From Chloroflexota bacterium (GTDB lineage Bacteria > Chloroflexota > Dehalococcoidia > Bin125): a stretch of DNA of 64,000 nucleotides. The stretch lies in contig VXQZ01000041.1 in assembly GCA_009838735.1 (NCBI GenBank), forward strand, positions 50,016 to 114,015, written 5' to 3'. Under the pieces are notes generated by a model, which searched no databases, was not told where the DNA came from, and saw nothing but the letters and a program-made list of their open reading frames with translations. A program made the translations under genes and the position numbers. This document shows, piece by piece, positions 1 to 8,963 of this stretch. Position 1 is the stretch's first letter. Each line of letters begins with the position of its first letter.

Positions 1-1008
1 CGCAACACGGTCGCATCATCCTTCGACGCGTGGCCGGCCGAGACTCGCTTCATCACACCCTCCTACACCACCAACTCGATCGGCATGCTCGACCTCAACT
101 CGATCGCGATGGGTACCTCTCCCGCGTACAGCCTGGAGGTCGAGCATCCCACCGGTCAGGAATACGCCAAGTATCTGCGCGCCGTCGCGCACTTCTTCGA
201 GGTCCCTGTCCGCGAACACACTGATGTGCGCTCGGTCAAGCGGGCCCACCACGGCTTCCGCGTCGATACCTCAGAGGGGGTCGTGCGCGCCAAGCACCTC
301 ATCTGGGCCGCTGGCGAGTTCCAGTATCCGTTCCTCAGCGGGTTCGCCGGCAGCCACCTCTGCCGCCACACTTCGACCATTGCCAGCTATGACGATATCG
401 AGGGCGACGACATCATTATCGTCGGCGGCTACGAAAGCGGCATCGACGCGGCCTACCACCTGGCCTATGTCGACAAGCGAGTGCGCGTCTTCGACGTTGA
501 AAGCCCGTGGGAGAGCGAGAGTTCCGATCCCAGCATCGCGCTGTCGCCCTTCACGGTCGAGCGGATGCGTGAGCGTCCGTTTGTTCAGCAAGTCGAGCTC
601 TACCCAAACACGCCCATTGGATCTGTCACTCGAGTCGGCGACAGATATGAAGTCATGACGGAGGACGGGCAACGCTTCCAAACGTCCGAGCCGCCGCTCC
701 TGGCAGCCGGATTCGAGGGCAGCACCAAGCTCGTCGCGGATCTGTTCGAGCAACGCGAGGACGGCTCCCTGCTGCTCAGCGAAGACGACGAATCGACGAT
801 CGTGCCCGGCATCTTCCTCTGCGGACCCGAAGTGCGGCACAACAATCACGTCTTCTGCTTCATCTTCAAATATCGACAACGCTTTGCCGTCGTCGCCAAG
901 GCGATTGCGACGTCCCTGGGCCTGCCCGCGGAAGAGCTCGAAGAGTATCGCAAGTGGGGCATGTACCTCGACGACCTCTCCTGCTGCGGCCAAGAGTGCG
1001 CATGCTAA
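1..1008 (+). CDS. FAD/NAD(P)-binding oxidoreductase (5' truncated)
   Basis: The frame is open from the left edge, so the start and the first dinucleotide-binding motif lie outside the window. A Rossmann strand-turn with IIIVGGYESGIDAA (about 410-455) and a later AAGFEGSTKL / PGIFLCGPEVR stretch are typical of the two-dinucleotide-domain flavoprotein family (CzcO/YpdA/monooxygenase-like). It probably binds FAD and NAD(P)H; the substrate is unknown. The last residues read CCGQECAC, four cysteines in eight positions, which could be a redox relay or metal site. The stop overlaps the next small gene, whose ATG lies at 1002, so the two are probably co-transcribed. Confidence 0.8.
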   Translation, partial: RNTVASSFDAWPAETRFITPSYTTNSIGMLDLNSIAMGTSPAYSLEVEHPTGQEYAKYLRAVAHFFEVPVREHTDVRSVKRAHHGFRVDTSEGVVRAKHLIWAAGEFQYPFLSGFAGSHLCRHTSTIASYDDIEGDDIIIVGGYESGIDAAYHLAYVDKRVRVFDVESPWESESSDPSIALSPFTVERMRERPFVQQVELYPNTPIGSVTRVGDRYEVMTEDGQRFQTSEPPLLAAGFEGSTKLVADLFEQREDGSLLLSEDDESTIVPGIFLCGPEVRHNNHVFCFIFKYRQRFAVVAKAIATSLGLPAEELEEYRKWGMYLDDLSCCGQECAC

Positions 1009-1289
1009 AGACGAACGACAAGGGCGGCGGCGCCCCTGCTGCTCCGACTGCTGCTCCGTCAGTTGCTCCATCTGCTGCCCCGTCTGCAGCCGCGTCTGCT
1101 GCATGGCGAGGTCGGCTGGCCAGAGCCCGTAGCCTGACATGGCTCGGGCAAACGGCCGCCAGCCTGTGCTGGATCAGCAGCATGCTGATCACGGGCGTCG
1201 ATTCGACCGGGGACTGGTTGCAGCTCTGCGCGGCCTGCGCCTGGCTCCTGGCCAACATCGCCACGCTCGTCACCGCCCAGGCTGACTGA
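1002..1289 (+). CDS. Small two-helix membrane protein
   Basis: Predicted 95 aa. The ATG overlaps the last codons of the upstream flavoprotein. An Ala/Pro/Ser-rich stretch (residues about 10-35) is followed by two hydrophobic segments, about TWLGQTAASLCWISSMLITG and LQLCAACAWLLANIATLVTA, joined by a short loop. I recognise no family. Overlap with a flavoprotein suggests a membrane anchor or partner for it, but that is inference. The low-complexity N-terminus keeps confidence moderate. Confidence 0.5.
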   Translation: MLKTNDKGGGAPAAPTAAPSVAPSAAPSAAASAAWRGRLARARSLTWLGQTAASLCWISSMLITGVDSTGDWLQLCAACAWLLANIATLVTAQAD

Positions 1290-1322
1290 TAGTCCGCGCT
1301 CCTCGGACATCCAACTCCGGTC

Positions 1323-1385
1323 CCCTCTCCCTGAGGGAGAGGGTTAGAGCCTGCCCCCGCGAAAGCGGGGGGTGAGGGCCCGGCT
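1323..1385. repeat. REP-like palindrome, copy 1 (possible bidirectional terminator)
   Basis: A perfect 10-bp stem CCCTCTCCCT / AGGGAGAGGG with one central base (1323-1343) is followed by CCCCGC-GAAA-GCGGGG (1355-1370) and GGTGAGGGCCCGG. It lies between two convergent genes, so it could end transcription from both sides. The same palindrome with the GGTGAGGG flank recurs twice at 61883-61999, so it is a dispersed element rather than a one-off terminator. Confidence 0.7.
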
Positions 1386-1395
1386 GACCGCCAAG

Positions 1396-2379
1396 TCATC
1401 CAAAGATCGACCGTGAACAGAGCAGCGCCGCCAGCTCGTCCATCGTCTCGAATGGCCGCGGCCGTCCCCGCTCTCTCCAGTAGCTGATCAACTCATCGCC
1501 GCCGAAGTCGTGCAGCAGCGACCATGCGACGGCCCGCTCCGCGAACTGGCTGTCATGGGCCAGGGCAGGGTCGTAGGCGTCGAGGAACGCCCGGGCGAGA
1601 ACAGGATCCCGCCCGCAAAATCCCGTCCAGACCGGCATCCACTCGTACTCCCGCACACCGATCTTGGCGTCGCCGAAGTCGATCAGCGTCTCAATCCGCC
1701 AGCCCTCTTCGGACAACGCGCACAGGACATGGTCCGCGCCGAGGTCTCCATGGACCACAACCCGTGACTCAACGACGTCCGCCGCCATCGCTTCATCGAG
1801 CAGTGCTTCGAGCGAACCCACAACTCCAGGATCCAGCACTCCAGCGTCCACGAGCTCACCCGCCGCCGCCCGCCGCCGTTGCGACACGACTTCCGACCAG
1901 GCCCCCTCGCTTGCGGCATTGGCAAACCGGCTCACGTCGAGCTCATGCAAGCTCCGCGCCATGCCGCCGAGCTGGGTCGCGATCAACCGGCCCTCGCCGT
2001 CGCTGAGCTCGCTCCGCAGCTCCGAGAATGGCCGGCCGCCGCAGTAACGAGTGATCAGGTAGCTCCAGTCCACCCCGTCGCCGTCGGCAATCTGACCGCA
2101 GCCGGTGACCTCGGGCACGGGAATCTCATTCTGTGAACCAAGCCCCTCCAGTAGCGAGCGCTCGAAATCGAACTCATCCCAGAACGGGCTGTAGATCTTC
2201 AGCGCCCACGCTTGGTCGAGCAGGAACACGGCGTTCGTGTTCGCGCTGGCCGACCGCATCTCCAGATAGCCGATCCCCTCCCGCATGCAAATGGCGTCGA
2301 CGAGCCCCCGCCAGACCGAGACGTCGTTGTAGACCCGCGTCCAGTCGTCCCAACTCTCAATCCGGATTGAAGTCGGCAT
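1396..2379 (-). CDS. Aminoglycoside-phosphotransferase-fold kinase
   Basis: 327 aa with the APH/choline-kinase fold signature: VVVHGDLGADHVL (catalytic loop with Asp; the usual Asn is replaced by His) and LIDFGDAKIG (metal-binding DFG-like motif) in the C-terminal half. The N-terminal lobe has ALKIYSP as the likely ATP-contacting Lys strand. Such proteins phosphorylate small hydroxyl compounds or antibiotics; nothing here fixes the substrate. It stands alone, convergent with the small membrane gene and downstream of a 400-bp repeat-bearing gap. Resistance should not be inferred from the fold. Confidence 0.75.
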   Translation of the reverse strand: MPTSIRIESWDDWTRVYNDVSVWRGLVDAICMREGIGYLEMRSASANTNAVFLLDQAWALKIYSPFWDEFDFERSLLEGLGSQNEIPVPEVTGCGQIADGDGVDWSYLITRYCGGRPFSELRSELSDGEGRLIATQLGGMARSLHELDVSRFANAASEGAWSEVVSQRRRAAAGELVDAGVLDPGVVGSLEALLDEAMAADVVESRVVVHGDLGADHVLCALSEEGWRIETLIDFGDAKIGVREYEWMPVWTGFCGRDPVLARAFLDAYDPALAHDSQFAERAVAWSLLHDFGGDELISYWRERGRPRPFETMDELAALLCSRSIFG

Positions 2380-2783
2380 CGCTTCGGCTCTCTGGCACGC
2401 TCGGCTCGTACGACGGTACCGCGCGCAGTCCGTCTGTCACCTTCGTCACCTACTGGAAACCTCTCGCCCCATCAGCACATCCGTGCGTATACAATCAACG
2501 ACGCCTGAGTCCCAACGCCCTGCCCGGCCGCCCCAATGAACCACGACCAACCATCAACACAAGCCCGAACCACCCCGCACATCCTCGTCCAGGCCAGCAC
2601 ACAGCCGCACAGGTCCGCACAAATCCGTCCAAAATCGAACAAGTCCAAACAAGCCGGACGCCGGATCCTTCCACGACCTGCCGAAAACCGGTCAAAATTG
2701 ACCCAAACTGACCCAATTCCCTGTCAATTGGCCTCCGAGCAGCCAGATCCCGGTGCGAACGGTCCTGGAATGCCCGGAGCCCC
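2380..2783. repeat. Intergenic gap with 10-bp-period degenerate array, copy A
   Basis: No convincing gene. Between about 2541 and 2720 the sequence repeats with a strict 10-base period. The clearest units run 2561-2660, for example acagccgcac, aggtccgcac, aaatccgtcc, aaaatcgaac. Read on the minus strand the unit approximates GTKCGGANTT. The array ends (minus-strand sense) with GGTTGGTCGT (complement of 2543-2552). Ten is not a multiple of three, so a coding repeat is excluded. A related array is at 19571-19746. Confidence 0.65.
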
Positions 2784-3917
2784 TTACCAGACCCTGGGCA
2801 CAATTCGCCAGGGCACCCGCTCCTGGTACTCGGCCCATTTCTCCGGCCCGTACTTTTCGGCGCAGGCTCGGTCGTCCTCATACTGGCGCCAGGTAAACAT
2901 CGTCACCACGAACAGCATGTAGCTCCAGGCCCAGGGATTGCCGAAGTGGCCGAAACTGAGCGCGATCGCCAGGCCGAACAGGCCCTCGCCGAAGTAGTTG
3001 AAGTGGCGCGCGGCGCCCCAAAAACCGTTGCACAGGATCTTGCGGTTGCCGGCCTCAATGATCTCCGGCTCGAACCACAGGAACTTGCGATCAGGCCAGC
3101 GTTTGAACCAGTACTTCTGCAGACTCGCGCCCCGCGAGATCGTCCAACCGGTCAGGAACAGCGCCGCCGAGCCGCCCACGATCGCGTACTCCGCAGCGGC
3201 CGAGAAGCCCGGATCCGGCTGCGCGGCCATCGCCCACAGCGGCAGGATGAACAGCCAGCCGTAGACCACCAGACCGCCCCAGAACAGCTTGAAGCCCGTG
3301 TTCTCGTGGATCAGGTCGTAGGTGTACAGCTGCACCCGCTCCCAGATGAAGTAGTCGGTGATGTAGAAGGTGTAGATCCCGGCGTAGAGGAAGACGCCCA
3401 GGTTCGCGTCGGCGAAGTTCTCATGGTGCCAGACCGCCCCGGAGAGCGCGTTCAGCGACAACATTGCCCCGCCGACGACGTAAAACCACATCTTGACGTC
3501 GAAGTACTCGTTGAAGAACGAGAACTCCTGCTTGCGTCCGAGGTAGAAGGCGATGATCGGGTTCTTCACCTCGCCCTGCGGCTGGCCGAACACGGCGATC
3601 AGGGAAAAGATGACGGTGAAGACCGTGCCTCCGAACACGGCCCAGAGCGACGACCGGTAGAACCAGTCGCGCGGCATTCCCGTCGCCTCGGTCGCCCAGA
3701 CGATCACCATGATCGCGAAGACCAGGAGCCCGTTCAGCCGGTACGTGCGCGGCTCACCGGTCTCGGCATTGGTCACGTAGCCGGTCACCTTGCGCGCGGT
3801 CAACGCCATTTGTGCCACGACGAACGCCGCGAAGATGATCAGCGGCGTGAAGAACGCGAGGATCTTTTCCTCCGCTGTCAGGTCGAACAGGTGCTCAATA
3901 CCAAGAGATTCAATCAT
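2784..3917 (-). CDS. ERG4/ERG24-family sterol reductase-like membrane protein
   Basis: 377 aa with about eight to nine hydrophobic segments. The C-terminus has the family's NADPH/sterol signature: GFWGAARHFNYFGEG followed by RQYEDDRACAEKYG and WAEYQERVPWRIVPRVW. This matches the end of eukaryotic delta14-, delta7- and C24(28)-sterol reductases and related bacterial proteins. The expected reaction is NADPH-dependent reduction of a ring or side-chain double bond in a sterol or isoprenoid. The strictly conserved C-terminus makes the family call firm, but the substrate is open. No other sterol synthesis gene is nearby. It is divergent from the luciferase-like gene, sharing a roughly 150-bp promoter gap. 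Confidence 0.85.
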   Translation of the reverse strand: MIESLGIEHLFDLTAEEKILAFFTPLIIFAAFVVAQMALTARKVTGYVTNAETGEPRTYRLNGLLVFAIMVIVWATEATGMPRDWFYRSSLWAVFGGTVFTVIFSLIAVFGQPQGEVKNPIIAFYLGRKQEFSFFNEYFDVKMWFYVVGGAMLSLNALSGAVWHHENFADANLGVFLYAGIYTFYITDYFIWERVQLYTYDLIHENTGFKLFWGGLVVYGWLFILPLWAMAAQPDPGFSAAAEYAIVGGSAALFLTGWTISRGASLQKYWFKRWPDRKFLWFEPEIIEAGNRKILCNGFWGAARHFNYFGEGLFGLAIALSFGHFGNPWAWSYMLFVVTMFTWRQYEDDRACAEKYGPEKWAEYQERVPWRIVPRVW

Positions 3918-4066
3918 GAGTGAGTACCCCTTCCGCCGGTTGTCAGGCCATTGTCGCGGATTGCAAACGCCCCTGTGGCGGAAGCGAAACCCCCGCGCAA
4001 GTGAGACTTCTAGACTGCGCCCACGCCTCGTTGGCGCACGTTGAAATCGAATGTTGGAGCGGCGAG

Positions 4067-5359
4067 ATGTTCATCGGATACTTCACCGAGCGGCCCTATC
4101 AGGACCCCAACTCCGGCTACTTCGGCGCCGCCGGTCGCGACATCCAGGACCTCGACCTGAGCAACGGCAGCTATGACCCACGGATCGGCGCCGAGCTGTA
4201 CAACCGCTACCTGGACGAGAAGGTCTACGCCGAGGAGATGGGCTTCGACGGCCTGATGCTCAACGAGCACCATTCCACCCCGTTCTGCATGGGCGGCGTG
4301 ATGAACGTCGAAGCCGCGATCCTTGCTCGGATCACCAAGCGGGCCAGGATCGTGTTGCTTGGCAATGTCCTGCCGATCTGGGACGACCCGCTCTGGTTGG
4401 CTGAGGAGTTGGCCGAAATCGACATGATCTCACGCGGTCGCCTGGTCAGTGGCTGGGTGCGCGGCACGGGCCGCGAGAGCGTGGCCCACAACACCGCCTC
4501 GCCCTTTAACTGGGATCGCTATCAAGAGGCGCACGATTTCATCGTCAAGGCTTGGACCACGCCCGGACCCTTCCGCTGGGAAGGCGAGCACTACCAGTAC
4601 CGCTACGTCAATCCCTGGGCCCGCCCCTACTCCGATCCTCATCCGCCGATCTGGATTCCCGGCGTGATGAGCCGCAACACGGTCAAATGGGCTGCCGAGC
4701 GGCGCTATCCCTACGTCATGCTCGCCACCGATATCGAGCCGACCAAACAGTCCTTCGACTACTACCGCAACTGCGCCCGCGAAGCCGGCTACGAGGCCGG
4801 CACCCAGCATACGGCATACCTGTTCAAAGTCCACGTCGACGAGACCGACGAACTGGCCGAGGACACCGCGCGCAAGTATCTCCAGGGACCGAGCAACCCC
4901 TTCCTCGAGGGCAACCAGGGCAAGGTCCGGCCGTTCCTCCAGTCCCTGCCGGGACTGACGTCACGCACCGATGTCCTGCCGACTTCCCAGATTCGCGCGA
5001 TTGCGGCGTCACGTGGACGCACCGAGCGTCGCCAGGCGCTGACGGGGGCGGCGCAGCCGGCCGAACCGCGCGACTATCGCGGCACCCTCCAGGAGCAGGT
5101 CGACAAGCTCAGCATCATCCACGGCACGCCGGCGACCGTGCTGCCCAAGATTCGTCACGTGCTGGAAGAGTTGCGCCCCGGCGCGATCATCTTCTGGGAT
5201 GGCGATGGCTCGATGAGTCACGACGACGCCATGCGCAGCCTGCGGCTGATGGGCGAAGAGGTCCTGCCCGCCGTCCGCGAAATGGGCGCTGAACTCGACC
5301 TCAACGGCCCATTCGAGATCGATCCGGCCAACAATGAGCCCATCGCCGGCGCCGGCTGA
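4067..5359 (+). CDS. Luciferase-like (LLM) flavin-dependent monooxygenase
   Basis: 430 aa from ATG 4067, which has GGAG seven bases upstream and begins directly on the first beta strand (MFIGYFTERPY). A longer in-frame start at 3920 would add an unconserved 49-residue tail. The TIM-barrel features of the LLM class are visible: GFDGLMLNEHHS, LLGNVLPIWDDPLWLAEELAEIDMIS, GRLVSGWVRG and the C-terminal GTPATVLPKI stretch. The enzyme would use reduced FMN (or F420) and O2 to oxidise an organic substrate. An insertion (about residues 300-350) is longer than in compact members. It is divergently transcribed from the sterol reductase-like gene. Confidence 0.85.
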   Translation: MFIGYFTERPYQDPNSGYFGAAGRDIQDLDLSNGSYDPRIGAELYNRYLDEKVYAEEMGFDGLMLNEHHSTPFCMGGVMNVEAAILARITKRARIVLLGNVLPIWDDPLWLAEELAEIDMISRGRLVSGWVRGTGRESVAHNTASPFNWDRYQEAHDFIVKAWTTPGPFRWEGEHYQYRYVNPWARPYSDPHPPIWIPGVMSRNTVKWAAERRYPYVMLATDIEPTKQSFDYYRNCAREAGYEAGTQHTAYLFKVHVDETDELAEDTARKYLQGPSNPFLEGNQGKVRPFLQSLPGLTSRTDVLPTSQIRAIAASRGRTERRQALTGAAQPAEPRDYRGTLQEQVDKLSIIHGTPATVLPKIRHVLEELRPGAIIFWDGDGSMSHDDAMRSLRLMGEEVLPAVREMGAELDLNGPFEIDPANNEPIAGAG

Positions 5360-5407
5360 GTCGAACCCGGCCGGCATTCGCCGCTGGTAGGTCGGGCAGG
5401 GCGAACC

Positions 5408-6769
5408 ATGCTCGTCCATTCGCAACAGATGCGGCGACGCCTGGCCCGCAACATTCCCGTCTACTACCTCTTCTACGGCGTCAGCGGCTTCCTCATCTGG
5501 ATGCCGATTTGGGTCATCTACCTGCAGGATTTCCGCGGCATGAGCCTCACCCAGGTCGCCGCGATCGAGTCGATCTTCTGGATCACGGTGGTGGTCGCCG
5601 AAGTGCCGAGCGGCGCGGTCGCCGACCGCTGGGGTCGCCGAGTCTCCCTCGCGTTCGCTGGAGGGATCTTCTGCCTCGGATCGGTCGTCTTCGCGTTCAG
5701 CTCTTCCTACGTCATCCTGCTCGCCGCCTACGTCATCGTGGCCCTCTCCATGACCCTCTACTCCGGCGCCGGACCTGCCCTCGTCTACGACCCGCTCAGA
5801 CAGCTCGGACGGACCAGAGAGTACGAAAAGCACATCGGACGCTCCGAAGCCCTCGCGTTCGGCTCCATGCTGATCGCGACCTTGCTCGCCGGGCCTCTCG
5901 TCGCACTGGTCGGCTATTCGGCGACGATCCTGCTCGGCGCGATCGCCATGGGCATTGGTGGTCTTGTCGCCCTGCTCCTGCGCGAGCCGCCGCGTAGTGA
6001 GGCGGAGATCGCTGGTCGCCAGCATGGTCAGAACGGTGTTGCCGCGGCTCCGAACAGACCCGGTCTGTTCCGCAACATGCTCGGCGGCATGCTGGTTGTT
6101 TGGCGCAGCAAGCTGCTGCTCTGGTACATCCTCCTCGCCACGCTTCTCTCCGGCGTGATCATGATCGTCAGCGACTTCCTTCTGCAACCGTTCGTCGTCC
6201 ACCACGGCGTCAACCCGGCGAGCGGCGTCGATTCCGGCTTCGCCTACTCGGGCATCCTGATGTCGCCGGTGGCCGGCATGGTCGTCGGCTCGCTGATCGC
6301 CGCCTGGGTCGCCAGTCGATTCGGCGAGCGGCGTTCGCTCATCCTCTCCCTCTTCGCCGCCGCCCTCCTCTTCCTCGTGCCAACGCTCTGGGAATCGCTC
6401 TGGGTGGTCGGAGCGATCGGTCTGCTCGCCGCCATCCGCGGCATGACGCGTCCGATCGCGACCGGCTACATCAACCGGCGCATCCCCTCAGATCAGCGCG
6501 CGACCGTGCTCTCGATGTTTGAACTCTCGGCTGCGTTGATCATCGCCATCATCCTGCCCCAGGCGGGAGCGGTGGCCGATTCAGTCGGCTTCCAGGCTTC
6601 ATTCGGCCTGCTCTTGCTGATTCTGGTCGGGGCCGGCGGACTGTTCGCCCTGGTCTGGCGCCTGCTTCATGGTCGCGAGCAACGGCGTCTGGCGCTCACA
6701 ATGCAGGCGCAGGCCAAACCCCAGGCCGGGTCCGTCCACGCCGCAGGCTCGACGACACCTGATCGCTAA
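5408..6769 (+). CDS. MFS transporter
   Basis: 453 aa, about twelve hydrophobic helices, with the MFS loop motif GAVADRWGRRVSLAF between helices 2 and 3. A polar stretch near residues 195-215 separates the two six-helix halves. It would export or import a small molecule with protons; the substrate is not predictable. It follows the luciferase-like gene by 48 bp on the same strand and may be co-transcribed. Its 3' end overlaps the opposing deacetylase gene by four bases. Confidence 0.85.
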   Translation: MLVHSQQMRRRLARNIPVYYLFYGVSGFLIWMPIWVIYLQDFRGMSLTQVAAIESIFWITVVVAEVPSGAVADRWGRRVSLAFAGGIFCLGSVVFAFSSSYVILLAAYVIVALSMTLYSGAGPALVYDPLRQLGRTREYEKHIGRSEALAFGSMLIATLLAGPLVALVGYSATILLGAIAMGIGGLVALLLREPPRSEAEIAGRQHGQNGVAAAPNRPGLFRNMLGGMLVVWRSKLLLWYILLATLLSGVIMIVSDFLLQPFVVHHGVNPASGVDSGFAYSGILMSPVAGMVVGSLIAAWVASRFGERRSLILSLFAAALLFLVPTLWESLWVVGAIGLLAAIRGMTRPIATGYINRRIPSDQRATVLSMFELSAALIIAIILPQAGAVADSVGFQASFGLLLLILVGAGGLFALVWRLLHGREQRRLALTMQAQAKPQAGSVHAAGSTTPDR

Positions 6770-8877
6770 CTGCAGACGGGTTCAAACGAGAAGTTCTGCG
6801 AACGCAGGTGGGCCAGGGCCATGCGCAGACCCTCCACGGTCTGGCTGCGGTCCCCGCCGCCGTCATGGAGGACGACGACAGCCTGATGCGCTGCTCCGCC
6901 GATAATCCGGTCGGCAATCACCTGCGCGCCGGGGCGGGTCCAGTCCATCGGTCTGACGTTGCCCATGATCACTCTGAACCCCATCTCATCGGCTCGCGCA
7001 TAGGTTTCCGAATCGGCGCGATAGTACGGCGGCCGAATGCAGGCGGTTGCATGCTCTCCCAACACCCGTTGCGTCCGCAGGACCGTGTCTTCAAACTCTT
7101 CGGTCGAGAGCGTGTCCAGCGCGACGTGATCCCAGGTGTGGTTCGCCAGCGTGTGCCCCTCGCTGATGATTCGAGCGATCAGATCGGGATAGAGCGTGGC
7201 GCTCTCACCCGTCACGAAAAACGTCGCGCGTGCTCCGTGCCAGGCGAGAATGTCCAGGATCTGCGGGGTGTATGCGGGGTTGGGTCCGTCGTCGAACGTC
7301 AGGTGAATGACGGCCGGCGGAATGGTCAGCTCGCGAGGTTCGGCGATCCGAATCAGGTCGTCGAGGCAGCTGAGGGCCGAAGAACCGCAATCGAGGTCCA
7401 GATTGAGCTTAATCTCGACCGGCACCGCGGATTCGGGAGCAACGACCAACTCCCACAGGTCGCTGCGTCCGTCCACGCGGCGCACTTCAGTCAACCTGGC
7501 GCCGGAAGTGGACAGGAGGTGCCGCGAGAGCGACTGCGATGTGCTGAGCAGCGGCTCGCTGAGTTGGATCCGCACCGGGAACTGAGACTCACCCTGGTGC
7601 GCCTCCGGTCCGTCGATGAACCGCGCGGTGATCGGAGGGCCATAGACCACCGCTTCGGGCTCGTTGGCAAGACGGATCTGGTGGTGGGTGCAAATTGCTC
7701 CTGGCATTTCGCAAGCCGGCGCGCTCCTCAGGCCCACGCGCACGCTGCGATTGGAGTCGGGAGTGATATTGACTTGCCAGAGGTCGCGTTGACCGGCCAG
7801 TTGCTGCACCGACGTCACCGTGCCTGCGCTGACGTGCAGTGAGCCTGTACGAAGAGAATCTGCGGCGGCCGCGATGGGATGGCTGAAGCGAACCAGCAGG
7901 GAAAACTCACTCCCAGAGTGCTGCTTGGGCACGCGTTCGAACGTTGCCGTCAACGGTCGCACTGGCCGGAGCACTCGGCCTGCTACGGCATGCTTGTGTC
8001 CGTTGGCGAGGCTGATGCTCATGGCGGAGTGGGCGCCGGCCGCCCAGCTCACCTCGGAGTCCAACCACAGATAGCGGTCGCCGTTCTCGGTCTTGATTCG
8101 TACGCTGTTACAGGTCGACAGCTCCCTCGGGTTGCTTCCATTTGCGTCATGGACGGCGAGAGTAAACTGCGGCGCCGAGCCGTTGGTGTGTTGTAATTCG
8201 AGAACGAACGCGTCGGTCGCCTGCGAGGCATGAACGATCTGGTACTCGTGACGGTCCAGCATGAATGCTCCCGGCGACAGCATGCCGACGCTGGCTGCCC
8301 GGGAGTAACCATAGCCACCCGCCACTTCACCGCTCGTGCCGGTTGTTAAGATTCCCGACCAGATAGCCTCATGTGGCGATTCCGCCAGTAAGGGAGCGGT
8401 TGATGCAAGCGAATCACGGTCTTGAGTGGCGGAGCCAGCGTCTGCCTTGCGACCGTAGTCCGACCAATCCGATGCGCGTCCACAACCCAACGCCTTGACG
8501 CGGAACGTATTGATCAGCGCTCCTGGTGACTGTTTTCTGACCACTGCCCGGGAGCCGTCGTAATCGACGTCGATACCCATGTCGTTATCAGGGAGATCAA
8601 TCCAGCCGGATGGATACCAGAGCTGTAGCTGGTAACGATCTGCGCCGGAGATATCGTTCCAGTCAACCTCGACCATGTGCTCGTGCAGCTGATGCGTGAT
8701 CGGGGGTTGGGGCGTCTCAAGCGTCGCCGGGAACGAATTGACCTGCAGGTGCAGGTTAACCAGCAGCATCACGCCAGCGAGCGCCAGAGCTCCACCAGAT
8801 ATGATCATGGCGTACGGTCCCGGCAACCGTTCCGAGGTCGCATGCAGACCCCCGGGGATATTACTGTTGCTTGTCAT
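6766..8877 (-). CDS. Membrane-anchored polysaccharide deacetylase (NodB domain)
   Basis: 703 aa. One N-terminal hydrophobic segment (about residues 23-45) suggests a signal anchor. A fibronectin-like stretch near residues 55-130 and Ig-like repeats (two similar LTATFERVPKQHSG / ITARFIDGPEAHQGES modules, about 310-510) precede the NodB domain (about 515-703). That domain carries LTFDDGPNP, HTWDH and RPPYY, the metal-binding Asp/His-His and substrate-arm motifs of family 4 carbohydrate esterases. It probably removes N-acetyl groups from cell-wall or extracellular polysaccharide outside the membrane. The long beta-rich linker is unusual for the family. Confidence 0.85.
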   Translation of the reverse strand: MTSNSNIPGGLHATSERLPGPYAMIISGGALALAGVMLLVNLHLQVNSFPATLETPQPPITHQLHEHMVEVDWNDISGADRYQLQLWYPSGWIDLPDNDMGIDVDYDGSRAVVRKQSPGALINTFRVKALGCGRASDWSDYGRKADAGSATQDRDSLASTAPLLAESPHEAIWSGILTTGTSGEVAGGYGYSRAASVGMLSPGAFMLDRHEYQIVHASQATDAFVLELQHTNGSAPQFTLAVHDANGSNPRELSTCNSVRIKTENGDRYLWLDSEVSWAAGAHSAMSISLANGHKHAVAGRVLRPVRPLTATFERVPKQHSGSEFSLLVRFSHPIAAAADSLRTGSLHVSAGTVTSVQQLAGQRDLWQVNITPDSNRSVRVGLRSAPACEMPGAICTHHQIRLANEPEAVVYGPPITARFIDGPEAHQGESQFPVRIQLSEPLLSTSQSLSRHLLSTSGARLTEVRRVDGRSDLWELVVAPESAVPVEIKLNLDLDCGSSALSCLDDLIRIAEPRELTIPPAVIHLTFDDGPNPAYTPQILDILAWHGARATFFVTGESATLYPDLIARIISEGHTLANHTWDHVALDTLSTEEFEDTVLRTQRVLGEHATACIRPPYYRADSETYARADEMGFRVIMGNVRPMDWTRPGAQVIADRIIGGAAHQAVVVLHDGGGDRSQTVEGLRMALAHLRSQNFSFEPVCS

Positions 8878-8963
8878 AATGAGAGTAGCGCAACCGCGCC
8901 ACGGTTGTAACCAGCGGAGCAGCAGCTGTTCAACGGATGGAGACCAGGGAGCGGTTTGGGCAG

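Noticed and set aside
271..1140. 289-codon minus-strand frame at the left edge
   Set aside because: Antisense to the flavoprotein with clear nucleotide-binding motifs; no domain seen.
1396..2379. Antibiotic resistance by aminoglycoside phosphotransferase
   Set aside because: The fold is shared by many kinases of small metabolites; nothing in the context or sequence indicates drug modification.
2541..2720. CRISPR array
   Set aside because: Units of ten bases are contiguous and degenerate, with no conserved repeat of 25-40 bases or unique spacers, and no cas genes.
3920..4066. Longer start for the luciferase-like gene
   Set aside because: The extra 49 residues are not family-like and would fill the divergent promoter gap; ATG 4067 has the ribosome site.
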